Positions 50,387 to 59,170 of a DNA stretch of 64,000 nucleotides are shown here, piece after piece; within the stretch, counting starts at the first letter, position 1; every line of letters starts with the position of its first letter. This DNA comes from Lawsonibacter faecis. Lineage in GTDB: Bacteria; Bacillota; Clostridia; Oscillospirales; Oscillospiraceae. Both the position numbers and the translations under genes were made by a program. The DNA is taken from positions 186,001 through 250,000 of the forward strand of contig NZ_JACOPQ010000005.1 in assembly GCF_014287675.1 (NCBI RefSeq), in the 5' to 3' direction. The notes under the pieces were generated by a model. That model ran no database searches, was not told the origin of the DNA, and saw nothing but the letters and a program-made list of their open reading frames with translations.

Positions 50387-51178
50387 ATGGACATCACAGA
50401 CCGGAGGATAGACGCCGGAAAGGCGTTTGACTGGGGAAAGACCTCCGCCGACTATGCGCGATACCGGGATATCTATCCCCCGGTCTTCTATGAAAAAATT
50501 GCGGCCCGGGGCCTGTGTACAGCCGGGCAGAGAATCCTGGATCTGGGCACGGGGACAGGTGTGCTGCCCAGAAATATGTACCGGTTCGGCGCCGATTGGA
50601 CCGGCGTCGATATCGCCCGGCCCCAGATTGACCAGGCCAGACGGCTGGCGGAGGAATTGGGCCAGAAGATCCGATACATTGCGGCGGCTACGGAGGAGAT
50701 TGACTTCCCCGGCCGCACGTTTGACGTCGTCACCGCCTGCCAGTGCTTCTGGTACTTTGACCACGCCCGGGTAATGCCCAGGCTGGCCCGGATGCTGAAG
50801 GAGGGCGGGACGCTGCTGGTCTTGTATATGGCCTGGCTGCCCTATGAGGACGAAATTGCCGGAGCCAGCGAGAAACTGGTGCTGAAATACAGTCCGGGCT
50901 GGTCGGGCGCCGGGGAAAAAAAGCACCCTATCGCTGTGCCCGACTGCGTCTATGACGCGTTTAAGCCCGTATACCACGAGGAGTACGAGGTCTCCGTGCC
51001 CTTTACAAGGGAGACCTGGAACGGGAGGATGAAGGCCTGCCGGGGTGTGGGCGCGTCCCTTTCCCCCGGAGAGATTGCAGCCTGGGAGCGGGAGCACCGG
51101 CTGATGCTGGAGGCAGTCGCCCCCGAAGAATTCCTCATTAAGCACTATGCCGCCATGCTGGAGCTCAGGTTGAAATAA
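50387..51178 (+). CDS. Class I SAM-dependent methyltransferase
   Basis: 263 residues. Motif I ILDLGTGTGVLPRNMYRF, then WTGVDIARPQIDQARRLA (motif post I), FDVVTACQCFWYFDH and MLKEGGTLLVLYM complete a Rossmann methyltransferase of the Methyltransf_11 type. The C-terminus (DAFKPVYHEEYEVSVPFTRETWNGRMKACRGVGASL) is like UbiE/COQ5-related enzymes that act on small molecules. The substrate is unknown. GGGGGAG precedes the ATG. Confidence 0.88.
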   Translation: MDITDRRIDAGKAFDWGKTSADYARYRDIYPPVFYEKIAARGLCTAGQRILDLGTGTGVLPRNMYRFGADWTGVDIARPQIDQARRLAEELGQKIRYIAAATEEIDFPGRTFDVVTACQCFWYFDHARVMPRLARMLKEGGTLLVLYMAWLPYEDEIAGASEKLVLKYSPGWSGAGEKKHPIAVPDCVYDAFKPVYHEEYEVSVPFTRETWNGRMKACRGVGASLSPGEIAAWEREHRLMLEAVAPEEFLIKHYAAMLELRLK

Positions 51179-51278
51179 GCGCCTGAGGTTTTTTCAATTG
51201 CTTAAATCACCCTCCAACTTTTCGGCGCCCCTGCGCGTCTAACAGGCAGAGAGAAAGAGAAAAAGGCAGGTATCCCCC

Positions 51279-52127
51279 ATGCGCCAGACCGCTTCCCGCG
51301 CCCGCGCCCGGGCCGCCAGGCTGCTTCAAGCGCTGTCCGCCCTCGTATTCATGGCCCTGCTGGCCCTGACCGCCATCGTCTTCGCCCGTCCCGGGGCGGC
51401 CGCCCCGGCCTGCGCCTCCGCGCCTCCCGGGCCGCCGGCTGGCCCGGCGGCCTGGGTGCCCGAGGTGGTCCCGCCCCCCGGCGGCGACCCCGAGGACTAT
51501 GACCCGGGGTACGACTACGGCGCCCCCGTCCCACTCTGCTCCGGCGTGGAGGAGGGCTGGTTTTCCGACGCCGCCTTTCTGGGTGACTCCCTTACGGAGG
51601 GGCTGCTGCTCTACACCGACCTGCGTGCCCGGGGGGCGGACTGCCTGGCCTACCGCGCCCTCAACGTGCTGACGGTCTCCACCAAAAAGGTCCTCAGCCG
51701 GGACGGGGAAAAGCTCACCCCGGTGGAGGCGCTGGAGGGGCGAAGCTATGGGAAGGTCTACCTCTCCCTGGGCGTCAACGAGCTGGGCTGGTACGACGAC
51801 GACAAGTATTTTGACCACTATGCCGCCCTGATTGACACGGTGCGCTCCCTCCAGCCGGAGGCGGACATTTACCTGCAGACCCTCCTGCCCGTGACGACGG
51901 AGAAGTCGGAGAGCGGCGGCTATGTCACCAACGACGGAATTGTGCGCTTTAACGGCCTTATCGCCCGGCTGGCGGCGGAGAAGCGGGTCTACCTGCTGGA
52001 CCCCTACAGTGTCTTTGCGGGGGAGGACGGGGCCCTGGACGAATTATGGAGCACCGACGGCATCCACCTGACCAAGAGCCGTTACGCCCTCTGGCTGGAG
52101 TATCTGACCACCCATGCCGCGGCGTGA
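51279..52127 (+). CDS. SGNH/GDSL hydrolase with N-terminal membrane anchor
   Basis: 282 residues, paralogous to the protein at 48.65 kb. Basic N-terminus, one helix (about 17-38, ALSALVFMALLALTAIVFA), Pro-rich linker, then FLGDSLTEGLLLYTDL (Ser block), LGVNELGWYDDDKYF, and DGIHLTKSRYALWLEYL (Asp-His block). An extracytoplasmic esterase-like enzyme, perhaps for O-acetyl groups of peptidoglycan. It lies directly upstream of a SigV-like sigma factor gene, which in Bacillus controls the lysozyme-resistance acetyltransferase OatA. Confidence 0.88.
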   Translation: MRQTASRARARAARLLQALSALVFMALLALTAIVFARPGAAAPACASAPPGPPAGPAAWVPEVVPPPGGDPEDYDPGYDYGAPVPLCSGVEEGWFSDAAFLGDSLTEGLLLYTDLRARGADCLAYRALNVLTVSTKKVLSRDGEKLTPVEALEGRSYGKVYLSLGVNELGWYDDDKYFDHYAALIDTVRSLQPEADIYLQTLLPVTTEKSESGGYVTNDGIVRFNGLIARLAAEKRVYLLDPYSVFAGEDGALDELWSTDGIHLTKSRYALWLEYLTTHAAA

Positions 52128-52183
52128 CGGGGCGGGGTATCTTATCCCCCCACATTAAAGCTGAGACAAGGAGATTGTCCTCT

Positions 52184-52690
52184 TTGGAGAAACCGACCCG
52201 GAGCACCTACCAGCTGCTGGTAGACCATATCGTCTCGGGCCAGGCCGATTTTTATCGCCTGGCGTTCAGCTATGTCAAAAACCGGGACGCGGCGCTGGAT
52301 GTGGTGCAGGAGGCCGTGGTCAAGGCGCTCTCCAAGGCCGACTCCCTGCGGGAGCCGGCCTATCTGAAAACCTGGTTTTACCGCATTCTTCTCAATGAGA
52401 GCATGAATTATTTCCGAAGGAGCCGGGGCCTTCTCTCCTTCGACGAGGCGCTGGACGACCGCCCCGCCCCCTGCCCGGACCCGGGGGAGCGGCTGGATCT
52501 GTACGACGCCATTGAGCGCCTCAGCCCCCAGGAGCAGACCGTCATCCGGCTGCGCTTCTTTGAGGATTTGAAGCTGGAGGAGATCGCCCGGGCCACCGGC
52601 ACCAACCTGAACACTGTGAAATCCCGTCTTTACAAATCCCTGAAAAAGCTCAGGGATCTGACCGGAGAGGAGCTGTACGATGATGAATGA
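52184..52690 (+). CDS. ECF sigma factor, SigV-like
   Basis: 168 residues. Region 2 (FYRLAFSYVKNRDAALDVVQEAVVKALSKADSLREPAYLKTWFYRILLNESMNYFRR) and region 4 (LSPQEQTVIRLRFFEDLKLEEIARATGTNLNTVKSRLYKSLKKLR) are intact and nothing else is present. I use a TTG at 52184 about 11 bases after AAGGAG. Its end overlaps the RsiV-like gene by 11 bases. With that partner the pair matches Bacillus SigV-RsiV. Confidence 0.92.
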   Translation: MEKPTRSTYQLLVDHIVSGQADFYRLAFSYVKNRDAALDVVQEAVVKALSKADSLREPAYLKTWFYRILLNESMNYFRRSRGLLSFDEALDDRPAPCPDPGERLDLYDAIERLSPQEQTVIRLRFFEDLKLEEIARATGTNLNTVKSRLYKSLKKLRDLTGEELYDDE

Positions 52691-53537
52691 GAAATGGAGC
52701 GGGGCCAGAGCCCGCTATGAGGCGGCCCCCGTACCGGAGGAGCTCAATTTCGCCGTGGCCGCCGCCGTCCGGGCCGGGGGGCGGGAGCGGAAGCGCCGCA
52801 GGGTGGTCCGCCGCTCCCTGGCCACACTGGCCTCCTGCTGCGCCTGCTTTGTGCTGCTGGTGAACGTGAGTCCCGTCTTCGCCCGAGCCGTGTACGAGAT
52901 GCCCGTGCTGGGCAGCCTGGCCCGGGTGGTCACTGTGACGCAGTACGCCATCGAGGACAAGGACCACCTGATCGACGTGCGCCTGCCCGCCCTGGAAAAC
53001 ACGGGAAACACTGACCTGGAGCAGCGGATCAACCTGGAGATCCAGACCCGAATCAACGGCGTGCTGGCCGAGGCCGAGGATCGCGCCAGGCAGACCCGGG
53101 AGGCCTATATGGCCACCGGCGGCGTGGAGGAGGACTTTATCCCCATCATCATCTCGGTGGACTACGAGATCAAATGCCAGAACGAACGCTGCCTCTCCTT
53201 TATCCTCACCAAGACCGAGACCATCGCCAGCGCCTACACGGAGATCTACTGCTATAACATCGACCTGGAGACCGGAAAGGAACTGACCCTCCAGGACGTA
53301 CTGGGCCCCGGCTATCGGGAGATCGCCAACGCCGCCGTCCGCACGGAGATTGACCGCCGGATCCGGGAGGAGGGCGCGGGCTACTTCGACGGCACCGACG
53401 GCGTGGAGGGCTTCCAGTCCGTCACCGACGGCCAGCTCTTCTATATCAACGAGGGCGGCAACCCCGTGGTGCTCTTTGAGAAGTACGAGATTGCCCCCGG
53501 ATATATGGGCACCCAGGAGTTTGAGATCGCCCGATAA
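52680..53537 (+). CDS. RsiV-like membrane anti-sigma factor
   Basis: 285 residues. Cytoplasmic N-terminus (1-43), one transmembrane helix (about 45-65, LATLASCCACFVLLVNV), and an extracellular DUF4163/DUF3298 part (about 90-285) with AIEDKDHLIDVRLPALEN, IISVDYEIKCQNERCLSF, YCYNIDLETGKELTLQDVLGPGY and FYINEGGNPVVLFEKYEIAPG. Bacillus RsiV binds lysozyme directly and is then cleaved, freeing SigV. Overlaps the sigma gene by 11 bases (two adjacent ATGs at 52680 and 52683). Confidence 0.9.
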   Translation: MMNEKWSGARARYEAAPVPEELNFAVAAAVRAGGRERKRRRVVRRSLATLASCCACFVLLVNVSPVFARAVYEMPVLGSLARVVTVTQYAIEDKDHLIDVRLPALENTGNTDLEQRINLEIQTRINGVLAEAEDRARQTREAYMATGGVEEDFIPIIISVDYEIKCQNERCLSFILTKTETIASAYTEIYCYNIDLETGKELTLQDVLGPGYREIANAAVRTEIDRRIREEGAGYFDGTDGVEGFQSVTDGQLFYINEGGNPVVLFEKYEIAPGYMGTQEFEIAR

Positions 53538-53567
53538 CGGCAATGTGTGCCGTCCTGCGGACCGTTA

Positions 53568-53778
53568 CAGTCAAAAACCCTCCGCAGCGCAGGCCTCCCA
53601 GAGTTCCGCCGTCCGCAGACGACGAAATCAAATGAACATCCGTCATTCCCGGGGACATGTGCCTGAGATATGACACTTCTCATGACGGACGGGGCGACGT
53701 TTTTCCAAGAGATCCAGCCCCTTCCGGCATACAGTGCTCCGTCAAAGAAGACCCTCGGGACTTCTTTGACAAGCTGAG
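53568..53778. repeat. Dispersed repeat, copy B
   Basis: Related to 12118-12325. It begins AGTCAAAAACCCTCCGCAG and ends in a perfect stem GTCAAAGAAG ... CTTCTTTGAC around ACCCTCGGGA. Relative to copy A the stem changes on both sides, keeping pairing. It lies directly against the terminator at 53777-53822. Confidence 0.75.
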
Positions 53779-53823
53779 TCAAAAAGAGGGTTTCTCCCGT
53801 CGGGAGGAACCCTCTTTTTGACT
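53777..53823. terminator. Bidirectional intrinsic terminator
   Basis: GAGTCAAAAAGAGGGTT pairs with AACCCTCTTTTTGACTC, with an inner CTCCCG stem. A- and T-runs on both sides serve the RsiV-like gene and the convergent surface-protein gene. Confidence 0.9.
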
Positions 53824-53828
53824 CTATG

Positions 53829-56800
53829 CTACGCCATATACTCCACCAGCCGCTGGAGCATGACGGCTACCTCGGCCCGGGTGGCCGTTCCGGCGGGGTC
53901 CAGAGCGCCGCTGTCGCGGCCGGTGATAATCCCCGCGCCCACGGCCCACTCCATGCTCTCCCTTGCCCAGTTGGACACGGCCGCGCCGTCGGCGTAGCCG
54001 CCGATGCCGCCGGAGGCCGTACCGGTCTCCACACCCACAGCCTTCAGGTAGCGGCACAGGAAGACCGCAAGCTGCTCGCGGGTGACATTTGCGTCGGGGG
54101 CGAAGCCATCGCCCGTGCCCGTCACAATCCCCTGCCCGGCGGCCCAGTCCACCGCGCCTGCAAAATAGGCGTCGCCGGGCACGTCGGCAAAGCTGCCGGC
54201 CTTCGTCCCCTCCGGCTCGTTCTCCAGCCGGCTGAGCACCGTCACCAGCATGCCCCGGTTCATGGGCAGCGACGGGGCGAAGCTGGTCTCGCTCACGCCC
54301 TGGAAGAGCTCCCTGGCAGCGACGAACGTCATCGCCTCCGCGGCCCATCCGGCCTGGGCGGTGTCTTCAAACCGCCTGCTGTTGTCCACCAGCTTCACGG
54401 TGGCGCAGCCGTCCAGCGGCATCAGGGCTGCGCCGCCGGCCATCACGGTCTTGCGGATCAGCTCTTCGCTTCCGTCCGGGCGTACCAGTACGGCCACGAT
54501 GCCGGGGGCCGCTTTCTCCACGGGGATGGACGCCTTGAGCCCGCCGGGCAGGTTCTCCGCCGCGGCGCCATCCACGGTGACGGCAACCGTGACGGCGCCG
54601 TCCGCCGTCCGCCCGGCCCTGACCGCCACGGTCTTACCCGGCTGATCCGCCAGCTGCGCCAGCGCGGCATTGGGCAGGGTCACTTCTGCCACCGGGGTGC
54701 TCACCGTCACGTCCGCTGCGGTCTCGCCGGCCAGCGCCCCCACGGCGCTCTTCGGCAGCTCCACAGCCGCGGAGGTCACGTCCTGCCCCGCCGGGACCTG
54801 GGCGGCAATCACGACCTCCGCCTTCACGCTGTCCGCTCCGGCGGCTGCCTTGGCCGCCGCCTTGGCCTGCTCTACCAGCTTATCCGCCGTCTTCGCGTCC
54901 ACGGCGGCGGTGGCCGCGCCGTCCTTCACTGCGGCCTCCGTCCTGGTCTCCGTGACCGCGGCAGCGGTGCACCGGCCGTTCCCGTCGGTCACCACCTGCG
55001 CGGTGGTGGACGTACCTGTGGCCTTATCGCTGATGGACACGTTCTTCTCCTCGGTCTTGGTCCCGTCCGCCGCGGTGGAGGACTTGACCTCCTCCTTGGT
55101 CACGGATCCGTCCTTGGCCACGGTTTCGGTGACCTTGGTCTCGGTCTTTTCACCGGTGGAGCTATTAACTGCGGTCTCAGTCGTGCCGGTGGTGATGGAC
55201 CCGTCCGGGTTCTTGGTGGTGGTCGTGGTGGTTGTGGTGGTCGTGTCGCCCTCCGTCTTTGTCTGCGTATCGGTGCTGGGCTTGGACGGCGTGGAGGGGG
55301 GCACATAGTTGGACTGCCAGCCGGCGGTGAGGGTCACGTCCGCCGCGCCCTTAAACACAGCCCCGGCCGGATGAGTAGTTACGCCGTCGCTCCAGCCCAG
55401 GAAGCTGTAGCCGGACTGCGCCGCAGAGGGAAGGGTGATGCCGTTCTCTGTATCGGCGTAAAGCGTGGTTTCGCTCTCGGTCGCTCCGCCCGCAGTGTCC
55501 AGCGTCACCTTGATGAGATAGGGCTGCGCTGTCACCTCGCCGATCTCGTAGGTCTTTCCCTCGTACACGTAGTCGGTACGGAGGGGGCCGCCGCCATAGT
55601 AGTTTTTCTCGGCCCGGACGCTGCCTGTCCAGCCGTCGTTATTCCGGATGGCACAGACGCCCTGGCCGGTAAAATGGTTGCCGGTCACATGGACTTTGGA
55701 GGCGTCTCCGTTTTGGCACCAGCTGACGGAGTCCTTTCCGACCAGACGGATGCCATAGGATCCCTCGCCCATTTCAAAGGTATTGCCCGTAATCTCCGCG
55801 GCGCCTTCGGTGCAGATATAGAGGGCCAGGTCGTTTTTCAGATCCTCAAACAGATTGTCCCGAATGGTGTAGGACCCGCCGATGACAAATCTGGTGCCCG
55901 ACAGGTTGGACTTAAATACGTTACCCTCAATGATCAGTCCCTTCAGATTGGTGCTGTTGATGACGCCGCCGGTGAGGGCCTCCGCGTTCCGGGCGAGAAT
56001 GTTGCGGCTGAAGGTACCGCTGGCCGCCGTCTCGAACAGCGCCCAGCGCCCGTTTTCAAAGCAGTTGTCGGTCACATCCAGCTCAACGGTGCCTCCGCCG
56101 CCCAGGATGTAGTAGGTGGCGGGAGCCGCCCCCTCCTCGCTGCCGAGCATGCCGATGAGCTTGCTGTTATGGATGGTGAGCCTGCCGCCCTGGGTGGCGG
56201 CCATGGTGTTAATCAGACCATAGCCGGAGGCAAACCGCGTTCCCTGATTGGCCACTTTGGAGTTGAGCAGGGAGAGCTGCGCGGTCCCTCTGGTGCAGAT
56301 CATGGGCGCCGCCACGTCCGCAGCATAGGTCGCCTCAAGGGATACGCCGTCAAAGGTCACCTCCGCGCCGTCCGCGATGACGATCCTGCCGCCCTCGTTG
56401 CCCTTATCCTGACCGGCGTACACGGTAATGACGGTCTCCTCGCCGCGGTCCTCCGCGTCCCAAGCCTTGCCCGCGTTGGCGCCTGCAATGGTGATGTTCT
56501 TGTCGATGGTCAGATTCTCCGCCGCGCTCAAATCCACATTCTGCAGGAGGGTGACGGTTTCCCCGGTTTTTGCGGCAGACAGGGCGCTGGACAGGCTGGT
56601 ATAGCGGTTCTCGCCAATGCCCGCCGCCCAGGCGCCGCCGTTGTCCCGGACCACAAATTTAACGCTGTCGTTATTATAGGCATACAGGTCGGTGCATTTC
56701 GCAGTTATCTGCGCCCGGTCGGTGGTGGAGACATTGTCCCTCACCTCCACGGCCCGCTCGTCATAGAAACAGTTCTCATTCGAGGCCTGCAGCGCGCCCA

Positions 56801-57914
56801 CCACGCCGGCGGCAAATGTTCCTCCCTTGATAGAAGCTCCACGGTTCTCATTGCCCGTTACCACAGCAGCATTGTAGATGTTTCCCACAATGCCCCCGGA
56901 GCCGAGGCCCGCGTCGCCGGTGGCTGCAATTGCGCCGGAATTCTGATTGTTTTGAATCACAACCGGCGCATTATTGGTATAGCTGGCGTTTTTCTGATAA
57001 CGTACCCAGCCGACAATTCCGCCGGCAATTTCGCCGGCCGTCACGTTTGCCGCGTTGGTGTTGCCGGATAGTGTCCCCCAGTTGGTCTGTTCGCCCACAA
57101 TGCCGCCGGCCTCGTTCCCACTGGCGGTAACGGCGCCGGAATTGGTGTTGTCGGCCACGTTGGCCGCGGAGAGGCCCGCAATGCCGCCGGCGCAGTACAC
57201 CCCGGAGATTGCTCCGTCATTGGAACAGCCGATAATATTCATCTCTTTGCCGGGCTCGGTATAGTAGGCCTTGCTGACGATTCCCGCCACTGCGGCCTTG
57301 CCGTTCCCACTGGTGACGGATGCGTGATTGGAACAGCCGCTGATGGTGCCCGACGCCAGAATACGGCCGGCAATGCCGCCGCCGTCGCCCACCGTCATAA
57401 CGCCGGACACCTCACAGTCCTCTACCAGACCGTTTTCCAGCAAAACGCCGCACACCGCGCCGACCAATTCACTGTCCGGCACATTGATTTCCACGCCGGT
57501 GAGCTTGACATTTGAAACCGCACCGCCGCTGACGGCCCCAAACAGACCCACGGCGGCATCGGCCGAGTCGGTAGAGGAGATTTTAAGTCCACTGACGGTA
57601 TGTCCGCCGCCGTCAAAGCTGCCGGTAAACGGCGCTGCGCCGTCAGCCAGTTTGTTGCCGGAACGGACGCCGCTCCCCAGGGGCGTCCAGTTCTCCCCGG
57701 TGAGTGCAATGTCCGCGTTCAGGACAAAATATGCATTCAGATGATTGGCCACCGCCTTGAGCTGCTCAGCGTTTTCGATGACATAGGGCGCCGCCTCGGT
57801 CCCCTCCCCTCCCGCAAATTCAGGGGCGTCTGCCGCCGCCGGAATCATACACAGCCCCACGGTCAGGGCTGCCGCCAGGGTCAGGGATATCCACTTTTTC
57901 CACACCCGCTTCAT
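53829..57914 (-). CDS. Second large SLH surface protein (GLUG, beta-helix, Thr-rich linker)
   Basis: 1,361 residues. Signal peptide 1-28 (WISLTLAAALTVGLCMIPAAA). About 95-380: GLUG-type repeats (CAGGIAGLSAANVADNTNSG). About 470-780: right-handed beta-helix-like segment (NCFENGRWALFETAASGTFS). About 800-870: one InlB-B repeat (SGYSFLGWSDG). About 880-960: Thr-rich linker with a run of ten Thr. About 1180-1361: three SLH domains (RFEDTAQAGWAAEAMTFVAA; GFAPDANVTREQLAVFLCRY). ATG after AGGAGGAAG. Architecture parallels the phase-variable protein at 23-28 kb, so probably an adhesin or S-layer component held to the wall by SLH. Confidence 0.93.
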   Translation of the reverse strand: MKRVWKKWISLTLAAALTVGLCMIPAAADAPEFAGGEGTEAAPYVIENAEQLKAVANHLNAYFVLNADIALTGENWTPLGSGVRSGNKLADGAAPFTGSFDGGGHTVSGLKISSTDSADAAVGLFGAVSGGAVSNVKLTGVEINVPDSELVGAVCGVLLENGLVEDCEVSGVMTVGDGGGIAGRILASGTISGCSNHASVTSGNGKAAVAGIVSKAYYTEPGKEMNIIGCSNDGAISGVYCAGGIAGLSAANVADNTNSGAVTASGNEAGGIVGEQTNWGTLSGNTNAANVTAGEIAGGIVGWVRYQKNASYTNNAPVVIQNNQNSGAIAATGDAGLGSGGIVGNIYNAAVVTGNENRGASIKGGTFAAGVVGALQASNENCFYDERAVEVRDNVSTTDRAQITAKCTDLYAYNNDSVKFVVRDNGGAWAAGIGENRYTSLSSALSAAKTGETVTLLQNVDLSAAENLTIDKNITIAGANAGKAWDAEDRGEETVITVYAGQDKGNEGGRIVIADGAEVTFDGVSLEATYAADVAAPMICTRGTAQLSLLNSKVANQGTRFASGYGLINTMAATQGGRLTIHNSKLIGMLGSEEGAAPATYYILGGGGTVELDVTDNCFENGRWALFETAASGTFSRNILARNAEALTGGVINSTNLKGLIIEGNVFKSNLSGTRFVIGGSYTIRDNLFEDLKNDLALYICTEGAAEITGNTFEMGEGSYGIRLVGKDSVSWCQNGDASKVHVTGNHFTGQGVCAIRNNDGWTGSVRAEKNYYGGGPLRTDYVYEGKTYEIGEVTAQPYLIKVTLDTAGGATESETTLYADTENGITLPSAAQSGYSFLGWSDGVTTHPAGAVFKGAADVTLTAGWQSNYVPPSTPSKPSTDTQTKTEGDTTTTTTTTTTKNPDGSITTGTTETAVNSSTGEKTETKVTETVAKDGSVTKEEVKSSTAADGTKTEEKNVSISDKATGTSTTAQVVTDGNGRCTAAAVTETRTEAAVKDGAATAAVDAKTADKLVEQAKAAAKAAAGADSVKAEVVIAAQVPAGQDVTSAAVELPKSAVGALAGETAADVTVSTPVAEVTLPNAALAQLADQPGKTVAVRAGRTADGAVTVAVTVDGAAAENLPGGLKASIPVEKAAPGIVAVLVRPDGSEELIRKTVMAGGAALMPLDGCATVKLVDNSRRFEDTAQAGWAAEAMTFVAARELFQGVSETSFAPSLPMNRGMLVTVLSRLENEPEGTKAGSFADVPGDAYFAGAVDWAAGQGIVTGTGDGFAPDANVTREQLAVFLCRYLKAVGVETGTASGGIGGYADGAAVSNWARESMEWAVGAGIITGRDSGALDPAGTATRAEVAVMLQRLVEYMA

Positions 57915-57943
57915 TTCTCTTCCTCCTGTATTAAAGTGTTATT

Positions 57944-57988
57944 GCGTTTTGCTGTACAGCAAAACGCACAGAATGCGTACGCATTCTG
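57944..57988 (-). promoter_or_regulatory. Two adjacent perfect palindromes in the surface-protein leader
   Basis: A 24-bp palindrome (57944-57967; arm GCGTTTTGCTGT) and a 20-bp palindrome (57969-57988; arm CAGAATGCGT) one base apart, between promoter and ribosome site. In the mRNA they would form two tight hairpins; in DNA they could be dimer binding sites. Confidence 0.75.
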
Positions 57989-58007
57989 CACACTTCTGAT
58001 ACTACTT

Positions 58008-58036
58008 CTTATACCACATTCTTTGTTGGATAGCAA
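58008..58036 (-). promoter_or_regulatory. Promoter of the second SLH surface protein
   Basis: Minus-strand TTGCTA (58031-58036), 17-bp spacer, TATAAG (58008-58013). The -35 box equals that of the invertible promoter at 22.9 kb. Confidence 0.7.
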
Positions 58037-58117
58037 TATGGGTTACAATATTTGTAAAATTATTTTGTGTCAGTCGTTTTTTTGTATTTTTCCGTGACCG
58101 TATTATTATGGAACAGG

Positions 58118-58147
58118 CCCCGGCGGCAAACCGCCGGGGCCTGTTCC
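58118..58147. terminator. Hairpin after the DUF4179 gene
   Basis: CAGGCCCCGGCGG pairs with CCGCCGGGGCCTG just after the minus-strand DUF4179 stop; the minus-strand side runs into TTCCATAATAATACGG. Confidence 0.6.
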
Positions 58148-58149
58148 AT

Positions 58150-59154
58150 TCATCGCTGCTCTTCCAGTGCCAGCGGATACTCCTCCTGGGCTATCACGAT
58201 GCCGCAGACTTCTCCCGGCGTGATTGGACCGTGCTCTTCCAGGTAAAACTCAACAATGATGCGGCTTCCGTCCCCGCTTCCGCCGCCGGCGCCGCCCTTA
58301 ATCCGGGTACCGTCCGTCAGGATGAGCCAGGCCGTGCTGTCGGCGGGATCATAGCCCTCCAGGGTTCCGTTCAATGCGTTAAAGGCGCCCTCTCCGCTGC
58401 TCCCCTCCCCCCATATGGTTGTGGGGGAGAAATAGAGGGTGTCCAGCGTCCCCTGCCTGCCGTCGATGCTCAGGGACAGCTTGGGCGCATACTCCGTCAT
58501 CTCCGCCGGGGCGTAATTGAGGGGCACGTCCAGCGACCATGCCCCGCCGCCGCGCAGAAAGAGACCCAGGCTCTCGTCGTAATTGGCGCTGTTCAGGCCC
58601 TGGATCTCCAAATGCAGGGTGCGCCCCGCCAAGTCCCACCCGTGGTCGTTGGCAATCGTAAAGCCGAACTGAATTTGATTGTCCAGTACATTGTCGTCGG
58701 CAAACCATAAGATGCCGCCGCTCCAGTTCAGCTCTTCCAGGCCAAAGTCCCAGCCCCGAAAGCCGTATTCACCCTGGGTGAGCACCTTGCCGTCATCCCG
58801 GGACAGCGTGCAGTTCAGCCCCGCGTACCACCGGTCTCCATATACCTCATCCACCGTAATCGTCCATCCCAGGCTGGAGTCGGAAGCTCCGACCGGCACT
58901 GCGTTTGCCGCCGATCCGCGCTGAGTGAGTCGTACCTGGTCGGGATCGATTCTCCGCTCCGCCACGACGGCCGCCAGCGCGCCGACGCTCAGGGCGCACA
59001 GGATTGCACATGCCAGCGCCGTCCGCTCCAGCCAGCGCCGTCCCGCAGGCCGCGCCGGACGGTTCTTTTCATGCATCGTCTGCTTTGTCCGCTCCAACAG
59101 CTCCGGGGCGGGTACAATCCGATCGAAGCCGCGGGTGTACTCAGTATCATTCAT
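58150..59154 (-). CDS. DUF4179 transmembrane protein, probable anti-sigma factor
   Basis: 334 residues. Cytoplasmic N-terminus with FDRIVPAPELLERTKQTM, a transmembrane helix at about 45-65 (ALACAILCALSVGALAAVVA), and an extracellular DUF4179-like domain beginning about residue 90 (LGWTITVDEVYGDRWYAGLNCTLSRDDGKVL). DUF4179 proteins accompany ECF sigma factors as membrane anti-sigmas. It starts 16 bases after the sigma gene with AAGGAG ahead of the ATG. Confidence 0.85.
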   Translation of the reverse strand: MNDTEYTRGFDRIVPAPELLERTKQTMHEKNRPARPAGRRWLERTALACAILCALSVGALAAVVAERRIDPDQVRLTQRGSAANAVPVGASDSSLGWTITVDEVYGDRWYAGLNCTLSRDDGKVLTQGEYGFRGWDFGLEELNWSGGILWFADDNVLDNQIQFGFTIANDHGWDLAGRTLHLEIQGLNSANYDESLGLFLRGGGAWSLDVPLNYAPAEMTEYAPKLSLSIDGRQGTLDTLYFSPTTIWGEGSSGEGAFNALNGTLEGYDPADSTAWLILTDGTRIKGGAGGGSGDGSRIIVEFYLEEHGPITPGEVCGIVIAQEEYPLALEEQR

Positions 59155-59170
59155 CTCTTATCCGCTCCTT

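Noticed and set aside
53826..57071. A 1,081-codon open frame antisense to the second surface protein
   Set aside because: It mirrors the SLH protein gene, has no ribosome site or domain, and is a GC-driven shadow.
57944..57988. Second inverton at the other surface protein
   Set aside because: The two palindromes differ from each other, lie one base apart, have no recombinase nearby and do not share the 20-bp site.
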